Assembly: GCA_016165875.1 (NCBI GenBank)
Contig: JABBOT010000004.1
Location: 8,470,889-8,534,888, forward strand
Direction of reading: 5' to 3'
DNA from: Acanthopleura granulata
Taxonomy: Eukaryota > Mollusca > Polyplacophora > Chitonida > Chitonidae
Length of the DNA: 64,000 nucleotides
The translations under genes and the position numbers were made by a program. How positions within the stretch are numbered: position 1 is the first letter of the stretch; every line of letters begins with the position of its first letter. Shown piece after piece: positions 36,857-48,199 of the stretch. The notes under the pieces were generated by a model. That model was given only the letters and a program-made list of their open reading frames with translations, made no database searches and had not been told where the DNA came from.

Positions 36857-38832
36857 CTACCTAACGGAAGCATGTTGTGCCTGGAAAGTTGCTGAGGCTT
36901 TATTCAATCCCGCACGTCTGTAAAAGAAAGTAAAAATAAAATATCAGGTGAAGTCACAAATCAAAATGTAATTCATCAGGTAGTATTTCCCTATAAGACT
37001 GCATAATATAAGCACAGACAATGACATTCCTAAATGTTCCTTTTATAGATAACATTTTCAGGTTTCCAACTGTCTTCAAAGATCTCAAGAATTTCACTAT
37101 CCAGTCTTTGTAAAGCAAACACACAGACAAAACAACTACTCACGCTTCTTTGAGAAAAGTTTCAAAAGAAATCTGATCTATATCTCCTCCTACAGGCACC
37201 TCTTCATACCCAACAACCCCAAGAGTTTTCATGGCTGAAATGTCAGTAATAAGATATTAATTATACAGATTCATGTTCAGGGGTTTTTCTACATGCTTTC
37301 TCATCGCAATGAGAAACGAGTGTAAATTGAGTTCTTGGCGTATTTTCAAACTGAGTTTCAAATTAAATTTAGTATCTTGGTGAGTTTGGGGAATTGCACA
37401 CTCTAATCGTATAGAAAAAAAGTTTTAGTATTTTTTGAATTGACTTCAAGGAAAGATTTTTTTTGAGTGAAACATCAACACATAACCCTACACATGTGCG
37501 AATAAGATCATAGAAAGCAAGTTGTATATTGCAGTTTTTAACGTACCACACTGTTTTAAGTACAAAGGAGTAAAAATGTCATTTAATATCATTCGATGAG
37601 TAATACCATCATTCAAGATTACTAACCTTCAGTATACTGTTTCAGAGAAATATGACCACTGCCTGTTGGGTCCAACATTCCAAATACAGACTGGATATTA
37701 CTGTCATCAAATAAACAAGGGTAGTCCATGTGTGTAGTTTTGGACTTCTGAAGCTGCTCAAGCATCTCAATCATAAAGATTTTAGGATGATCTGGAAATA
37801 AAGTTAAATTTTAGCAAACTTCTGAAAAACTTCATCAATTTGAATTACCTAAAAATGGGCTCACTACAAAGTCACGCATCATCATGAAAGTGACATTCCT
37901 TCATGCTTAAAAGAATACCTTACACCTATTCAATATTTAAACACTCACAAAAATGCTCAGTGACTGACTGATTGCCATTTAATGCCATACTCAAGAATTT
38001 TCCACTTATATGATGGCCAGTTTTAGGTGAATCACACTTGTTTCCCATCACTGCCTGAACTAATCTAATCAGGAGGAAGATCATTTGTGTGCCACAAGGT
38101 TAGGAAAAATGTTCAATGCATCACACAATGCATCTAATACCATACAATCAAAGATCTACATTCTTACATAAATGGATCATTATGGGACTATACACAGCGC
38201 ACTGTGTGTAACGTGTTCTGCATTCGCTCTAGTTGCATAATAGTCCATTTAGATGAACTCAGGTGTTACGTTAAAACTCTGATAATCACCATCAGGGTTG
38301 CGATGAATGTCTGAATGTTAAAATATCACCCTAAGTCCATCTAGATGGACTAGTCATACAGTTGAAAGGATTTATATATTTATTTATTTCATTGGTGTTT
38401 TACACTGTACTCAAGAATAAAAAATTAATAATATTTTTAATAATTTAAAACATGACAGGATCTACGAAATCTGTAGGCCTACTGTCATAAAATAATAATA
38501 ATAAAAACTGAAACAAGTTAACATTAGTTGTAATGAAAACTTTAGAGTTTTGCGGCTCACAGCGTGGGGTCGACAGATTTAGATGTAGATTGCTATCAGT
38601 AACGAAAATGCGACACCCGATGGCACGCTTCATACAACAGATAAGATTTACCTGGTCTATTGAATATCAGCTGTGAAGTCACGTTGTTAAAAAGCTCCAT
38701 GATTTTGTGCTTCTGTAAATAGTCTGTCGCTTCTTTCTGCAATGGCCACGTCTCACTCGTCATTTTCGGTTCTTGACTCTGATCAGGTAAGACACACTGT
38801 GCCGCGTTTAATTTCTGTCCTTTGGACGCCAT
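36857..38832 (-). CDS. EFCAB10: EF-hand calcium-binding domain-containing protein 10
   Basis: Four exons (38652-38832, 37627-37791, 37144-37234, 36857-36917) join in perfect phase to a 165-aa protein, somewhat longer at the N-terminus than the human one. Residues about 33-75 form an RIIa/DPY30-like helical region (ATDYLQKHKIMELFNNV), the hallmark of this small family. One EF-hand-like loop (about 101-112, DPTGSGHISLKQ) has Asp at position 1 but Gln at position 12, so calcium binding is doubtful. The second EF-like half follows (DIDQISFETFLKEA). The family is expressed mainly in ciliated and sperm cells; a role in axonemal assemblies is inferred. The start Met at 38832 was chosen because it opens the conserved frame; the frame stays open upstream to 39054 with untypical sequence. 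Confidence 0.9.
37965..38425 (-). repeat. Two SINE family A fragments in EFCAB10 intron 1
   Basis: At about 37968-38025 ('gccatttaatgccatactc', 'ttttccacttatatgatgg') and 38378-38420 ('tttcattggtgttttacac', 'tgtactcaagaata') lie two minus-orientation pieces of the SINE family A tail, each truncated. The sequence between them (about 38030-38375) shows no recognisable feature. Confidence 0.55.
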
Positions 38833-39950
38833 ATTTGGCTCACCATAGCAACCTGGCAGGCACGTGATTGGCTTGTGGCCTGAAGTGCTAAGTGACGTGA
38901 ACAAGCTGACGACTAAAACAAACACAAGTGCGCCAGAGCTGTGATTCTTTCGCGTGGATACATTTTGCCATCCATGGATTTTCCAAAACAATGACATTTT
39001 GTCATCAACTTTGTAGGAAAAGTTTTGACAAAACTTAGTGAATTTGAAAAACAAAAAAAAAAAAGACAGAAAATTAGTTCAAATTAGCGTACGGTACAGG
39101 CTGACATATTAAAGTTATTTATTTATTTCATTGGTGTTTTAGGCCATAGTCAAGAATACTTCGCTTACATGACGGGGGCCAGCATTTTAATATGGTGGAA
39201 AGATATCGGGCAGAGCCCGGGAGAAACCCACGACCTGACATTTTATAGTTGAATTTTTCATCATAATAATTTATAATTATATCCGAATAAAAATAAAAAA
39301 AATGAAAATCTAGGCGAGAAGATCGAAAGCTTGTGAAACCGTAAAATTTACTTGGCGACGCCTCGAGTTCTTCGTTATTATGACATAAAAGAACTCGCAT
39401 GCAACTGATTCTGAACTGGGACAAATTTAATAATTTTTTTATTAAATATTCGTCCCAGTTCTAAAGCAGTATAACAAAAGTCTGCACAAGTATTTTAGGA
39501 TCATTTCTTTCTTTTTGGAAAGCACATTCGTGGATCGTATCACACCTGCATGGCTGATCGCTTGCCATTAATTACTGACACGAAAAAGAATTCAAGCTCA
39601 TCCGTACACGGCTTTGCCCTCTTCCGTTTCTATTTTTAGTCTTAATGTTGATTTTCTTTAATGTAGAGGCGCGTTTACTCGCGAGTACAGATTACGTACA
39701 AATTTCTGACTTGCGAGAAAAGTGACTGCACGCGTGTATTTTGTGCATAAGTGAATACATGTATATTCTTGGTATTTATTTTAATTAATTTTAATTTTAA
39801 TTTTAATTGCAAGTGATGTTCTTTTCTGTATGAAATTAGCGACACACCTTATGCTCAGTTTTCAGTCCTTTTTTTTGTAATCCAATGCCCCCTTTCCTCC
39901 CTTGATAAATAAATTCATCCCACCCGTCCACACACATGCTTCACATCGCG
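38833..39950. promoter_or_regulatory. Head-to-head intergenic region, EFCAB10 and Lys-rich gene
   Basis: The minus-strand EFCAB10 start codon and the plus-strand start of the Lys-rich gene face each other across 1118 bp. The region contains CpG-bearing stretches near 38850-38960, 39340-39370 and 39660-39740 and a truncated SINE in the middle. It may act as a shared or paired promoter region. No TATA box or transcription start can be fixed by eye. Confidence 0.45.
39115..39240 (-). repeat. SINE family A, 3' half, minus orientation
   Basis: Tail first: 'ttatttcattggtgtttta', 'gtcaagaatacttcgctta', 'gggcagagcccggg', 'gaaacccacgacc'. The tRNA-like half is absent, which is typical of a 5'-truncated copy. 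It sits between two divergent genes. Confidence 0.75.
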
Positions 39951-42900
39951 ATGTCTGTCGAAGGAGTCGAGGTTGGTGTCGAAGTTGACAGTGCTTACAG
40001 CAGTGTGGCGGCGTCCTGGTTCGGATTCACAGACGTTAGCAATGACTGTGCCAAACATGATGAAAATGAAAAGAACGACGCAATTCCAAAAAATAAGTAA
40101 ATAACATCACCAAGTATCAGCAGCATCATATGAATTATGCCGTTGTTACCGTACTCTAGTCCTATTCAGTGTGACAATATTTTTATTGCCTTGACCGACA
40201 CATCACTGTCATTCTCATTCTAATATATAAACTGCAGTGAAGGGGTATGTAATTGTGTAGATAGACGAATGATGGGGTATACATGTATCAGAGTCATTCA
40301 CGGTGGTGTCGATACCAGTATAACTGTTAATGGCAGTGATGGGATATTTCCTGGTGATATTACTGTTATCCCTTATGTTTTCATCAGAGACCATTCATTT
40401 TGGTCTTATCAGGGCCTCCCTGGTTGAGTTTGTTAGCACGCTAGCACAGCCTAATGACCCAGAATCCACTCACCAGTGCGTTCGCTGTGAGTTCAAATCC
40501 AGCTCATGCTGGCTTCTTCTCCAACTGTATGTGGGAAGGTCTGCTAGCAACCTGCGGGTGTTCTGCCCAGTTTCCTTCCACCATAATGCTGGCCGCCATC
40601 GTAGAAGTGAAATGTTTATGAGTATGGTAACGTAAAACAGCAATCAAATAAAGAAATATGGTTTTTGTCATTCGTCATTTGGTGTCATTTGTCCTTCTAA
40701 TTAGTGGCACTCCCAGCTTGTATGTCCTAAAGAACAACTGCATGCACCCAGAATATCAACCTATTGACCACTATAAATTTGGTCTAGGAATAAAACCAAA
40801 TACCTGTGGCATGCATCCCCATCAAACACTTTCCCTGTCGGGCCAAAGTGCAGCTGTTTCTAGTTAATCAAATCATCTGTTTCAAAACATCAGATTGTCT
40901 TTCTTTTGACACCCAGGGTAACATATCTGCGTGCAAGTTCCCGGTTACTCACATTTTATTTAGCACCAGCTTTTTATGGGACCTTGGGGCCTCCGTGGTT
41001 CAGTCGATTAGCACGCTGTCACAACACAATGACCTGAAACCTCCCATCAATGCGGCCGCTGTGAGTTCCAGACCAGCTCATCCTGGCTTCCTCTCCGGCC
41101 ATACATGGGAAGGTCTGCCAGCAACTTGCAGATGGTGGTGGGTTTCCCCCGGGCTCTGCCCGGTTTCCTCCCACCATAATGCTGGCTGCTGTCGTGTGAG
41201 TGAAATATTCTTGAGTACAGACACAAAGCTGCAATGGAAGTGAAGGAGACAAGCATGTGTAACGTGAATCCATGCTGTGTGATAAGGAAAAAGACAGAGA
41301 ACTGGCTGTTTGAAAACAGACAATTTCAATGGCTTGAAGGCATTTTTCAGAGTTGTATGTAGTCTTTACCAGGTTATGAAACGTTTGGCAATATTACAGA
41401 TTTGTGTTAAATCAGAGCTATAGAATCATAGAGTGATATCATAGTTTCAGTTTATAGGTGCATGTATAAAGCACTAGTGGTAATTAATGTGTGATCTTTA
41501 GCACAGATTAACTTGCAGTGCTTTATTTATGAAGTTTTGAAATTCGGCATTTAACGAAAGTATGAGACGTACATGTACCTGCTGTGTGTCAGTGAAGTTT
41601 TAGAAAATGACTGAAATGATGAGTTTTCTTATGGTTGCAGAAGAGAATCAGGAGAAGTCCTGCCTGAAGTACATGTACATGTGAAAGAGCCAGAGAAGCA
41701 CACAACAAATCGTTCGTCGTTTATAGATGAGAAGTTAGCAAAGAAACTTAAGAAAAGTAAACGAAAGGCAGAAGAAAAAGAAGAAGGTGCATAGAGATGA
41801 ATAAAATTGAGCCTCAGTTAGAATAACTTTATTATGCATAGCCTGAAGCAAAAGTACAAAGCATATGAATTTGATTCCTTATTATAGAGAAAAAAAATTG
41901 CAAATATCAAATTATGTGGACATATTTTAATACATTCAGTGAAAAGAAAAACCAACAAAAAAAAAAAGAAAAACGAGTTTACCAGGAAATAAAACTTGCT
42001 GCTGGTTTTTTTACATGTTTTGGCTATTTTGTGTTTTTATGACAGATGAGGAGAAAAGCAGCACCAACATTAAAACACAAACTCCAGGGGACACTGATGA
42101 AGATAGTAAAACTGCAATCATTAAGAAAAAAAACAAGCCATCACATGATACTGTCCCATCACATTCCATAGAATCCATGACCAAGAGGTTAGCAAGTGGC
42201 TCTCTCTCCCAGTCCACACGTAAAAGACTAAGAAAGAGACTGAACAAACTGATCAAGGAAAGGTAAGCTATATGTTAGAGGTGTCCAGCAGGGCAGCATT
42301 AATTCTCGAAGACACGTGTCACTGTGTGTAGATCTGTCACTGTATATAAACATGCCACAGACCTGTCACAGTATATAGGCCTGTCAGTGTAAGCAGCCTG
42401 GCCATAGTATGTTGACCATGCACATTGTGCAGAGCTGTTACAGTATCACAGATCACAGTATTGTCACAGATCTGTCATATTACACAGGCCTGTCACATTA
42501 CACAGGCCTGTCATATTACACAGACCTGTCACAATACAATGACCTGTCACATTACACTGACCTGTCATGGCATAATGACCTGTCACAATACACAGACCTG
42601 TCACTGTACAGGGTTCACGGGTCAGTTACATTACATAGACCTGTCACAGTACACACATCTGACCAGCACTACACTGATCTTTCTGACATGATCAAAAGAA
42701 GACGAAGAAGTTGTTTTAAAGGTTTTGATGTCAGTTAGATTAAGGATATGGACTGATGCAGTATTGTGACAAGTTTACATTGCTTTTTTTCAGTGGAGCA
42801 AATGATACAAAAACGAAGAGTGAGACTTGTGCAGAAATGCCTGCAAAATGTGAAAACTCTTCTTTGTCTTCATCATCACTGACTTCAACTGAAAATGTGG

Positions 42901-45630
42901 TCAGAGAAAGTTCTCCATCAAAGAGAAAACTTGAAGATGATGCTTCTAAAAAGGTAAGCTGAGTGGTGTAATTATCATTCTTATGATGAAAGGTCTTTAA
43001 TTTTAGAATCTTGTAATTATGCGTAGATGAATTATTAAATGATAATAATTGCTTCGTGTTCAAGAGTTGTGGGAAAACTTGTGTGTGTTGAACACTTGTC
43101 TTTGGCAGTTTCATGGATGATAAGTCACAAATATCTGTGAATTCCAGAATGAAATTACACTTCTTTAAGTCTTACACGCCATCCATCCTAGTGAGATGAG
43201 ATGTCGGCTCATTTATTCTGAGCCATTTTTACAATGCTAAGAATTTATCTAAAGGTTATGAAGATGGCAACTAACTGGGCAATTTTGCATCATTTGGAAG
43301 TTGTGTTCAAACTGCACTGTCTACATAAATGGGAATTTGGCTGTGTGCTAGGAAGAAGAAAGCCCTCCAACCAAGAGGAAGAAAAAGAAAAAGAGAAGTA
43401 AACAGAAAAACATTAAGAAAGATAATCGCCCAGATCACTTGGTAAGAGCTATTTCCATAGATTTTTCATCAGCCTTGGTGGTCTAGTGGTTAGAGTGTCT
43501 CTGTTGAGGTTAGGACTGGTTGGCCCAATGTCAGTATAATGTGACTGGGTGGGTTGTCTTGTCTTGTATCTTCAGTAAGATGTTCCAATGACGGTAGCAC
43601 TTTGGCTGCCACAAGAAGACACACAATATGCACACACCAGATGGACTCCTTATCATGATATGACTCAAACATTGTTAAGTACAATGTTAAACTCCAAGCA
43701 CTCACTCACTCTACAGTAGTATGTCTGTAACGTGACAGTCGACCTAAGAACAAAAATAAAAAAATGTTTGGTTGATCCTTTCATGACATCAAAGATTTTG
43801 CAAAATTTTATTGTTGACAAATTCAGTTTTTAATTTCATAATCTAAGAGTGAATTAAATTATTTTTTTTTCTTTAATTTAGATAACACAAAAAGAAATCA
43901 GAGCACAAGCTATTGTTTGTGCTATATAGTACTATAGCACTCAGATTGTGATTATTACAGTAGATTCAAATGGTGCCATGGGTAATAGTAGCATTCCAGT
44001 TCTGTACTATTTTTGTTATGTGGATAGCCAGATATGAATGACAGGATGTTTCTCCACACATGAATTACCAATTTGAAGTTCACAACACATGTTTTTTCCC
44101 ACCACTTGTGTTTAACTTTGTGTTTGTTTCCTTCACAGAAGCCACCCCATTTGAGAAACAATCCCACTGAAATGGCCCCATTATCACCAGCGGCATCTAA
44201 AAACATCATCACTGTGGTTAAGTGTTTGCTTTTTTTTTTGTTTTCTTTTTTTTTTTGGCTATGGAGAAAGTTGCAGTGGACCATCAGGATGATAGAATAT
44301 TATATGTTCCTTGGCACAGTTCATTATGCTAAAAATTGTGTAGTGCAAAAGACTCCTGCGTGGCTCAGTCAGTCAGTGCCCTAGAGCAGCACAATGACCT
44401 GAAAAAGCCTTCCACCAATGCAGTCGCTGTGCATGAGTTCAAGTCCAGCTCATGCTGGCTTCCTCTCCGGTCGTACATGGGAAGGTCTACCAGCAACCTG
44501 CAGATGGTCGTGGGTTTCCCCATGGCTCTGCCCGGTTTCCTTCCACCATAATGCTGGCCGCCGTCGTATAAGTGAAATATTTTTGAGTACGGCATAAAAC
44601 ACCAACCCAATAAAATAAATGTAAGGAAAATAAGCTCAAAAGTGAGATGGATCCTCCAGTTTGCTTGGTTCCTGACAAGCTTTACCCGGTTTCCTACATC
44701 GTTTTTCTTGCTTGTTTCTCTGCAGTACTGTTTCTAAAGTATGGAGATCTTGAATAGTTGAATTCAATTCTTCATCACTTCATAAAATCCATTCATAATA
44801 AAAGAGCCAACCAAGAATGAATCAAAACATTCTTATTTTCTCAGATTTACATGAGGATGTGTGTACACAGGTATGCTTTCATGTTTATGTTGTTATGTGG
44901 CATAGTAATGACTTCTTTCTTTCTTTCTTTGTAGAAAGAGAAGGTCCAGATTGAATCTGGTAGGAAAGAGCCTAAGATGAAGAACACAAAGGAAAAGAAA
45001 AGAAATGCTGGCAGTGTACCAAGGAAGTGGTAAGCCAATAACGACTGATTAGATATGGCTTATGTATTTGTTTTTAGACTTCAAATGAAAACTGAGCCAA
45101 CTTGGTTTCTGTAAGAAATTGACAAGCATTAGTTTGGTTGAAGTTTTACCTGTATCTGTGGATATGAGTGAATTAACAATTAAGCATGTATAAAACTACA
45201 CATCAGGTTGTGGATATTTCCATGGTGATACGTACTGAATATAGCTTTGCTACCATAGCAAAATAAGTTTTGCTTTATATAGTTAGTTTTATATCCCACA
45301 CTTTTGAAAAAAAAAAGCAAAAGGCACATTATCCTTTAATTTTCTCGCAGTAATGAACCCAAATATTGTCATATTTGATAACATTTTGTGTTCAGGTTCA
45401 GATTAAGTTTGAAAGCAAGCCGGCTTGATTAATGGATAAGTCTTCATATATAATGAATCATGTTTAACATGTGTAACATCAGATCAAGTCTGAAAACCAG
45501 TGAAGTTAAGTATGTTTGTATATTTAGCTTAGGATATAAATTCTTTGTATTCCTGTGTTATTTTTCTTTCAGCATTGAAGACAAAGACATCTCTGAAAGC
45601 AGACCAAAGAAGGCCAAGGCTAAGGGCTAG
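39951..45630 (+). CDS. Lysine/serine-rich basic protein, probably nuclear or nucleolar, unidentified
   Basis: Eight exons (39951-40096, 41641-41786, 42046-42262, 42794-42953, 43352-43441, 44139-44216, 44935-45029, 45573-45630), all GT-AG and all in phase, give 329 aa ending at TAG. Residues 1-45 are acidic with one conserved-looking aromatic patch (ASWFGFTDVS). The rest is low complexity, with basic clusters at about 84-97, 149-168 (RKRLRKRLNKLIKE), 232-247 (KRKKKKKRSKQK) and near the C-terminus (RPKKAKAKG), separated by Ser- and Glu-rich linkers. There are no membrane segments and no enzyme motif. The basic clusters would serve as nuclear or nucleolar localisation signals; that is inference. 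I do not recognise a family. Introns 1 and 6 carry SINEs and intron 3 an 18-bp minisatellite. A polyA signal follows at 45764. Confidence 0.8.
40412..40654 (+). mobile_element. SINE family A, full length, plus orientation
   Basis: It starts 'gggcctccctggttgag', has an A-box-like region 'gtttgttagcacgctag' and a B-box-like 'gagttcaaatcc', then the body 'gctggcttcttctcc', 'agcaacctgcgggtg' and 'gcccagtttccttcc', then the tail 'gaaatgtttatgagtatgg' ending near 'aatcaaataaa'. The head is tRNA-derived in form. It lies in intron 1 of the Lys-rich gene. Confidence 0.85.
40986..41240 (+). mobile_element. SINE family A, full length, plus orientation
   Basis: Second plus-oriented copy in the same intron, better preserved: 'ggggcctccgtggttcag', 'ctgtgagttccagaccag', 'gctggcttcctctccggcc', 'gggctctgcccggtttcc', 'gtgtgagtgaaatattcttg'. 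Open frames of 80-145 codons across it on both strands are spurious. Confidence 0.88.
42300..42680. repeat. Minisatellite, 18-bp unit, intron 3 of the Lys-rich gene
   Basis: About 15-20 copies of an 18-bp unit, best at 42480-42620 (cctgtcacattacacagg and variants). The unit is divisible by 3, so it creates a plus-strand frame with a six-residue period (LSHYTD-like). The array lies between exon 3 (ends 42262) and exon 4 (starts 42794) and is spliced out. Confidence 0.85.
43465..43712 (+). mobile_element. SINE family B, plus orientation
   Basis: A tRNA-like head 'ccttggtggtctagtggtta' is followed by 'ggttggcccaatgtcag', 'gtataatgtgactgggtgg', 'cacaagaagacacaca' and 'gactccttatcatgatatg', collinear with the reverse complement of 8861-9223. 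Part of the head/body junction, including the B-box region, is deleted. It lies in intron 5 of the Lys-rich gene. Confidence 0.8.
44351..44620 (+). mobile_element. SINE family A, full length, plus orientation
   Basis: The best-preserved copy: head 'gactcctgcgtggctcagtc', B-box region 'gagttcaagtccag', body 'gctggcttcctctccggtc', 'agcaacctgcagatggtcg' and 'gctctgcccggtttcc', tail 'cgtataagtgaaatattttt', 'gagtacggcataaaacacc' ending in an AATAAAATAAA run. It lies in intron 6 of the Lys-rich gene. Confidence 0.9.
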
Positions 45631-45763
45631 AGATGTGAGAGTCTGAGTATGTATGCACTCATTGGTAATGCCATTGGTCATGGCAAAGACAACCAGGAAA
45701 TGGAGAGAGATGTGAGAGAGAGCAATCAACTGCACAAGGACATGATCGTGATGCCATATATCC

Positions 45764-45769
45764 AATAAA
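45764..45769 (+). promoter_or_regulatory. Polyadenylation signal AATAAA of the Lys-rich gene
   Basis: A canonical hexamer 134 nt after the stop codon at 45628-45630, on the same strand. The spacing is typical of a short 3' UTR. Confidence 0.6.
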
Positions 45770-45799
45770 GAAAAACCTCCTTGACTGGGAATTGATACG

Positions 45800-46880
45800 A
45801 CACTCTGCACAGTTGGGAACTTTTGTGCATATTTCCCATTTCTGTTGTGAATTTAGGGATTTGCCTAACTCCAAAGTGACATAGACTCCCTGGGTGCACA
45901 GAGTGTTCATTGATACATGGAAGCTAAGGGCAACACACAGACATAGAAAATACCGGTGGAATGAACGACACAAATGCGTTACTGTATGTTTACAATTGGT
46001 TCAGGATTTAAAAGTCTAATGTACTCAGCAAGGTCTGATTTACCTGTTCCAGTGTAGCATAATGACGATGCTGTCAGAATAATCAGTGCTTTGTGAGAGT
46101 AGACAAACAACAGGCCAAATTTTTTTTTTTACTTAATGTTACATGTAAATATAGGTCAAAGAAAGTGTGGTGAGGAAAGGTGGTTTTAGAACATTTACTT
46201 GCAGTGACATTGTATGTTGTGCTTAAATAGTTGCAAGAAATTATTATGCAGTGACAACCAGAAAGGAAGTCATAATATCTGTCCACTTGAACCCATCAAA
46301 TGACTTCAAGAGGTACAGCCATATTTGTCTGATATTTATCCCATGTTTACATGAACAAATGAGAAGAGATGTATACAGCTGTAGTGATCCATGGCTGTGG
46401 CTGAACTTGGATAGAACTGATGTGACTGTGGAGTTACCTTTGTAATTTATTTGTCTTGAAAGCTGCAGTAAGGTTTTTTGTATATTGCCTAGAGGACAGT
46501 ACCCATATTGCGTTTGACAGGTAGTAAGATGTGGAAGATCAATTTTATGACCTGCGGTTTGTTTTACACTGTATATATTCATCCAGCTAGCTGTTAAAAG
46601 AATTAGGTAAGAATCTGTCCATGTCTTAGACTTTGCTCTCTGAATTCGTGTGCACCTCTTGGGCCATTTCTACAAAACTCCATCCGATGGCCAAAGTACT
46701 GCACCAACTTTCACAAAACTCCATAAATCAGTTTTGTGTAACTTTTCTCATAATTCACATTGCTTTGCAGCATTAAATCCTAGACAAAGTCATTTTGAAA
46801 GAAGTACGGAATTATTATTTTTTAGCCCATGTCAAGAGATTTGTGAGATAAATTTGAAGCTTCTCTGTTTCCTGTGAATA
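45800..46880. other. Intergenic stretch, no feature seen
   Basis: Downstream of the Lys-rich gene. Minus-strand open frames at 45529-45973 and 46244-46582 show no homology that I recognise and no convincing splice sites. The first overlaps the 3' UTR and last exon of the plus-strand gene. Confidence 0.4.
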
Positions 46881-46887
46881 TTGGAAG

Positions 46888-48168
46888 CCATTTTTTGACT
46901 GTGAGGAATGGAAGCCGCTTGGTTGACTGTGGAGAATGGAAGCTAGTTGATTGACTAGAGATTTAGAGGTTGCTCACTTGATTGTGAAGATCGGAAGGCG
47001 TTGAGTTGGGTGTTGAGATTGGAGGCTGTTTGGTTGACCATGAAGATTGGAGGCCACTTGGGTGGGTGTTGAGATTGGAAGCCCATTGTTTGACTGGAGA
47101 TTATTGTTATGTATTATGTATTAGTGTTATACACCACACTCAAGAATAATTTAGTTATACAGTGGCAGCTGGCATTAGAGAAGAGAATACAAGTGACTGC
47201 TTGTTGCTAGGAGACCATCTCACATATGATCATAGAAGAAACCAATCTAAACCTGATTTGAACTCACAGTAATTACATTGGTGAGAGGGTCCTGGGTCAT
47301 TGTGTCACTGACAAGGTAATCACTGTGTAAGGGAGGGCCAGTGGTAGAGAATGGAAGCCTCGTGATTGACTGTGCAGATCAAAAGCCTGCTTGGTGGAAG
47401 TTGCTTGGTTGACTGAGATGAGAGTCTGCTTTCTTGAGTGTAGAAATTGGAAGACTCTTGGTTGACTGGAGATTAGAAGTTGCTTGGTTCACAGGATATA
47501 GGAAGCTGCTTGGTTGATTGGGAAGACTCCAAGCAGATTGGTTGACTGTGGAGAATAGAAGCTTCTGCCAAGATTATGGAGACTGGAGGCCATTTGGTCG
47601 ACTGTAATGATCGGAATTAATAACGATCGACTGTGAAGAATGGGGGCCTTCTGGTTGACCGTGGAGAATGCAAGGCACTTGGTTGACTGTGAAGGTTGGA
47701 TGATACATATTTTCCTGCAGAGATTGGAAGCTGCTTGGTTTATTGAGGAAATCAGATTATACTTGGTTGATTGTGGAGAATAGAAGCTACTTGGTTAACT
47801 GTGGAGATTGGAAGCTCCTTTGATCACAGTGGTGATCAGGGCGCTACTTGGTTGATTGTGGAAATTGGTTGCTGCTTATTTGAGTTTCAAACTTACTTGG
47901 TTGACTGTAGAGAACATAAGGTACTTGGATGACTGTGGGAATTGGGAACTGCTTATTTGACTGTGGAGATTGGAAACTACTTTTTTGACTGTGGAGATTG
48001 GATGCTAATGGTTGACTGTGGAAATCGGTTGCTGCTTATTTGAGATTGGAAGCTGCTTGGTTGACTCCAGACATTGGAAGCTGCTTGGTTGACTCTAGAC
48101 ATTGGAAGCTGCTTGGTTGTCTATGGAGATTGTGAGCTGCTTCTTTGAGTGCAGAGATTGGAAAATAG
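46888..48168. repeat. Long degenerate minisatellite, unit about 30-35 bp
   Basis: Some 35 irregular units built from 'gattggaagctgcttgg' and 'ttgactgtggagaatgg', spanning about 1.28 kb. Individual units vary in length and sequence and most are diverged; the freshest are at 48040-48125. The array is split by a SINE-like insertion at 47105-47345. Confidence 0.85.
47105..47345 (-). mobile_element. SINE family A, diverged copy inside the minisatellite
   Basis: Tail-first order 'gtgttatacaccacactca', 'agaataatttagttatac', 'agtggcagctggcatta', 'gatttgaactcacag' and 'gagagggtcctgggtcattg' matches the minus-strand form of family A, with many substitutions and a degraded middle. Array units lie on both sides, so it inserted into an existing minisatellite. 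Confidence 0.65.
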
Positions 48169-48199
48169 ACAGCACAACTTAATGGATACACAGGAGTTC

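Noticed and set aside
40806..41329. Several overlapping open frames of 70-145 codons on both strands
   Set aside because: All cover the SINE family A copy at 40986-41240, and the corresponding segments in other copies are interrupted.
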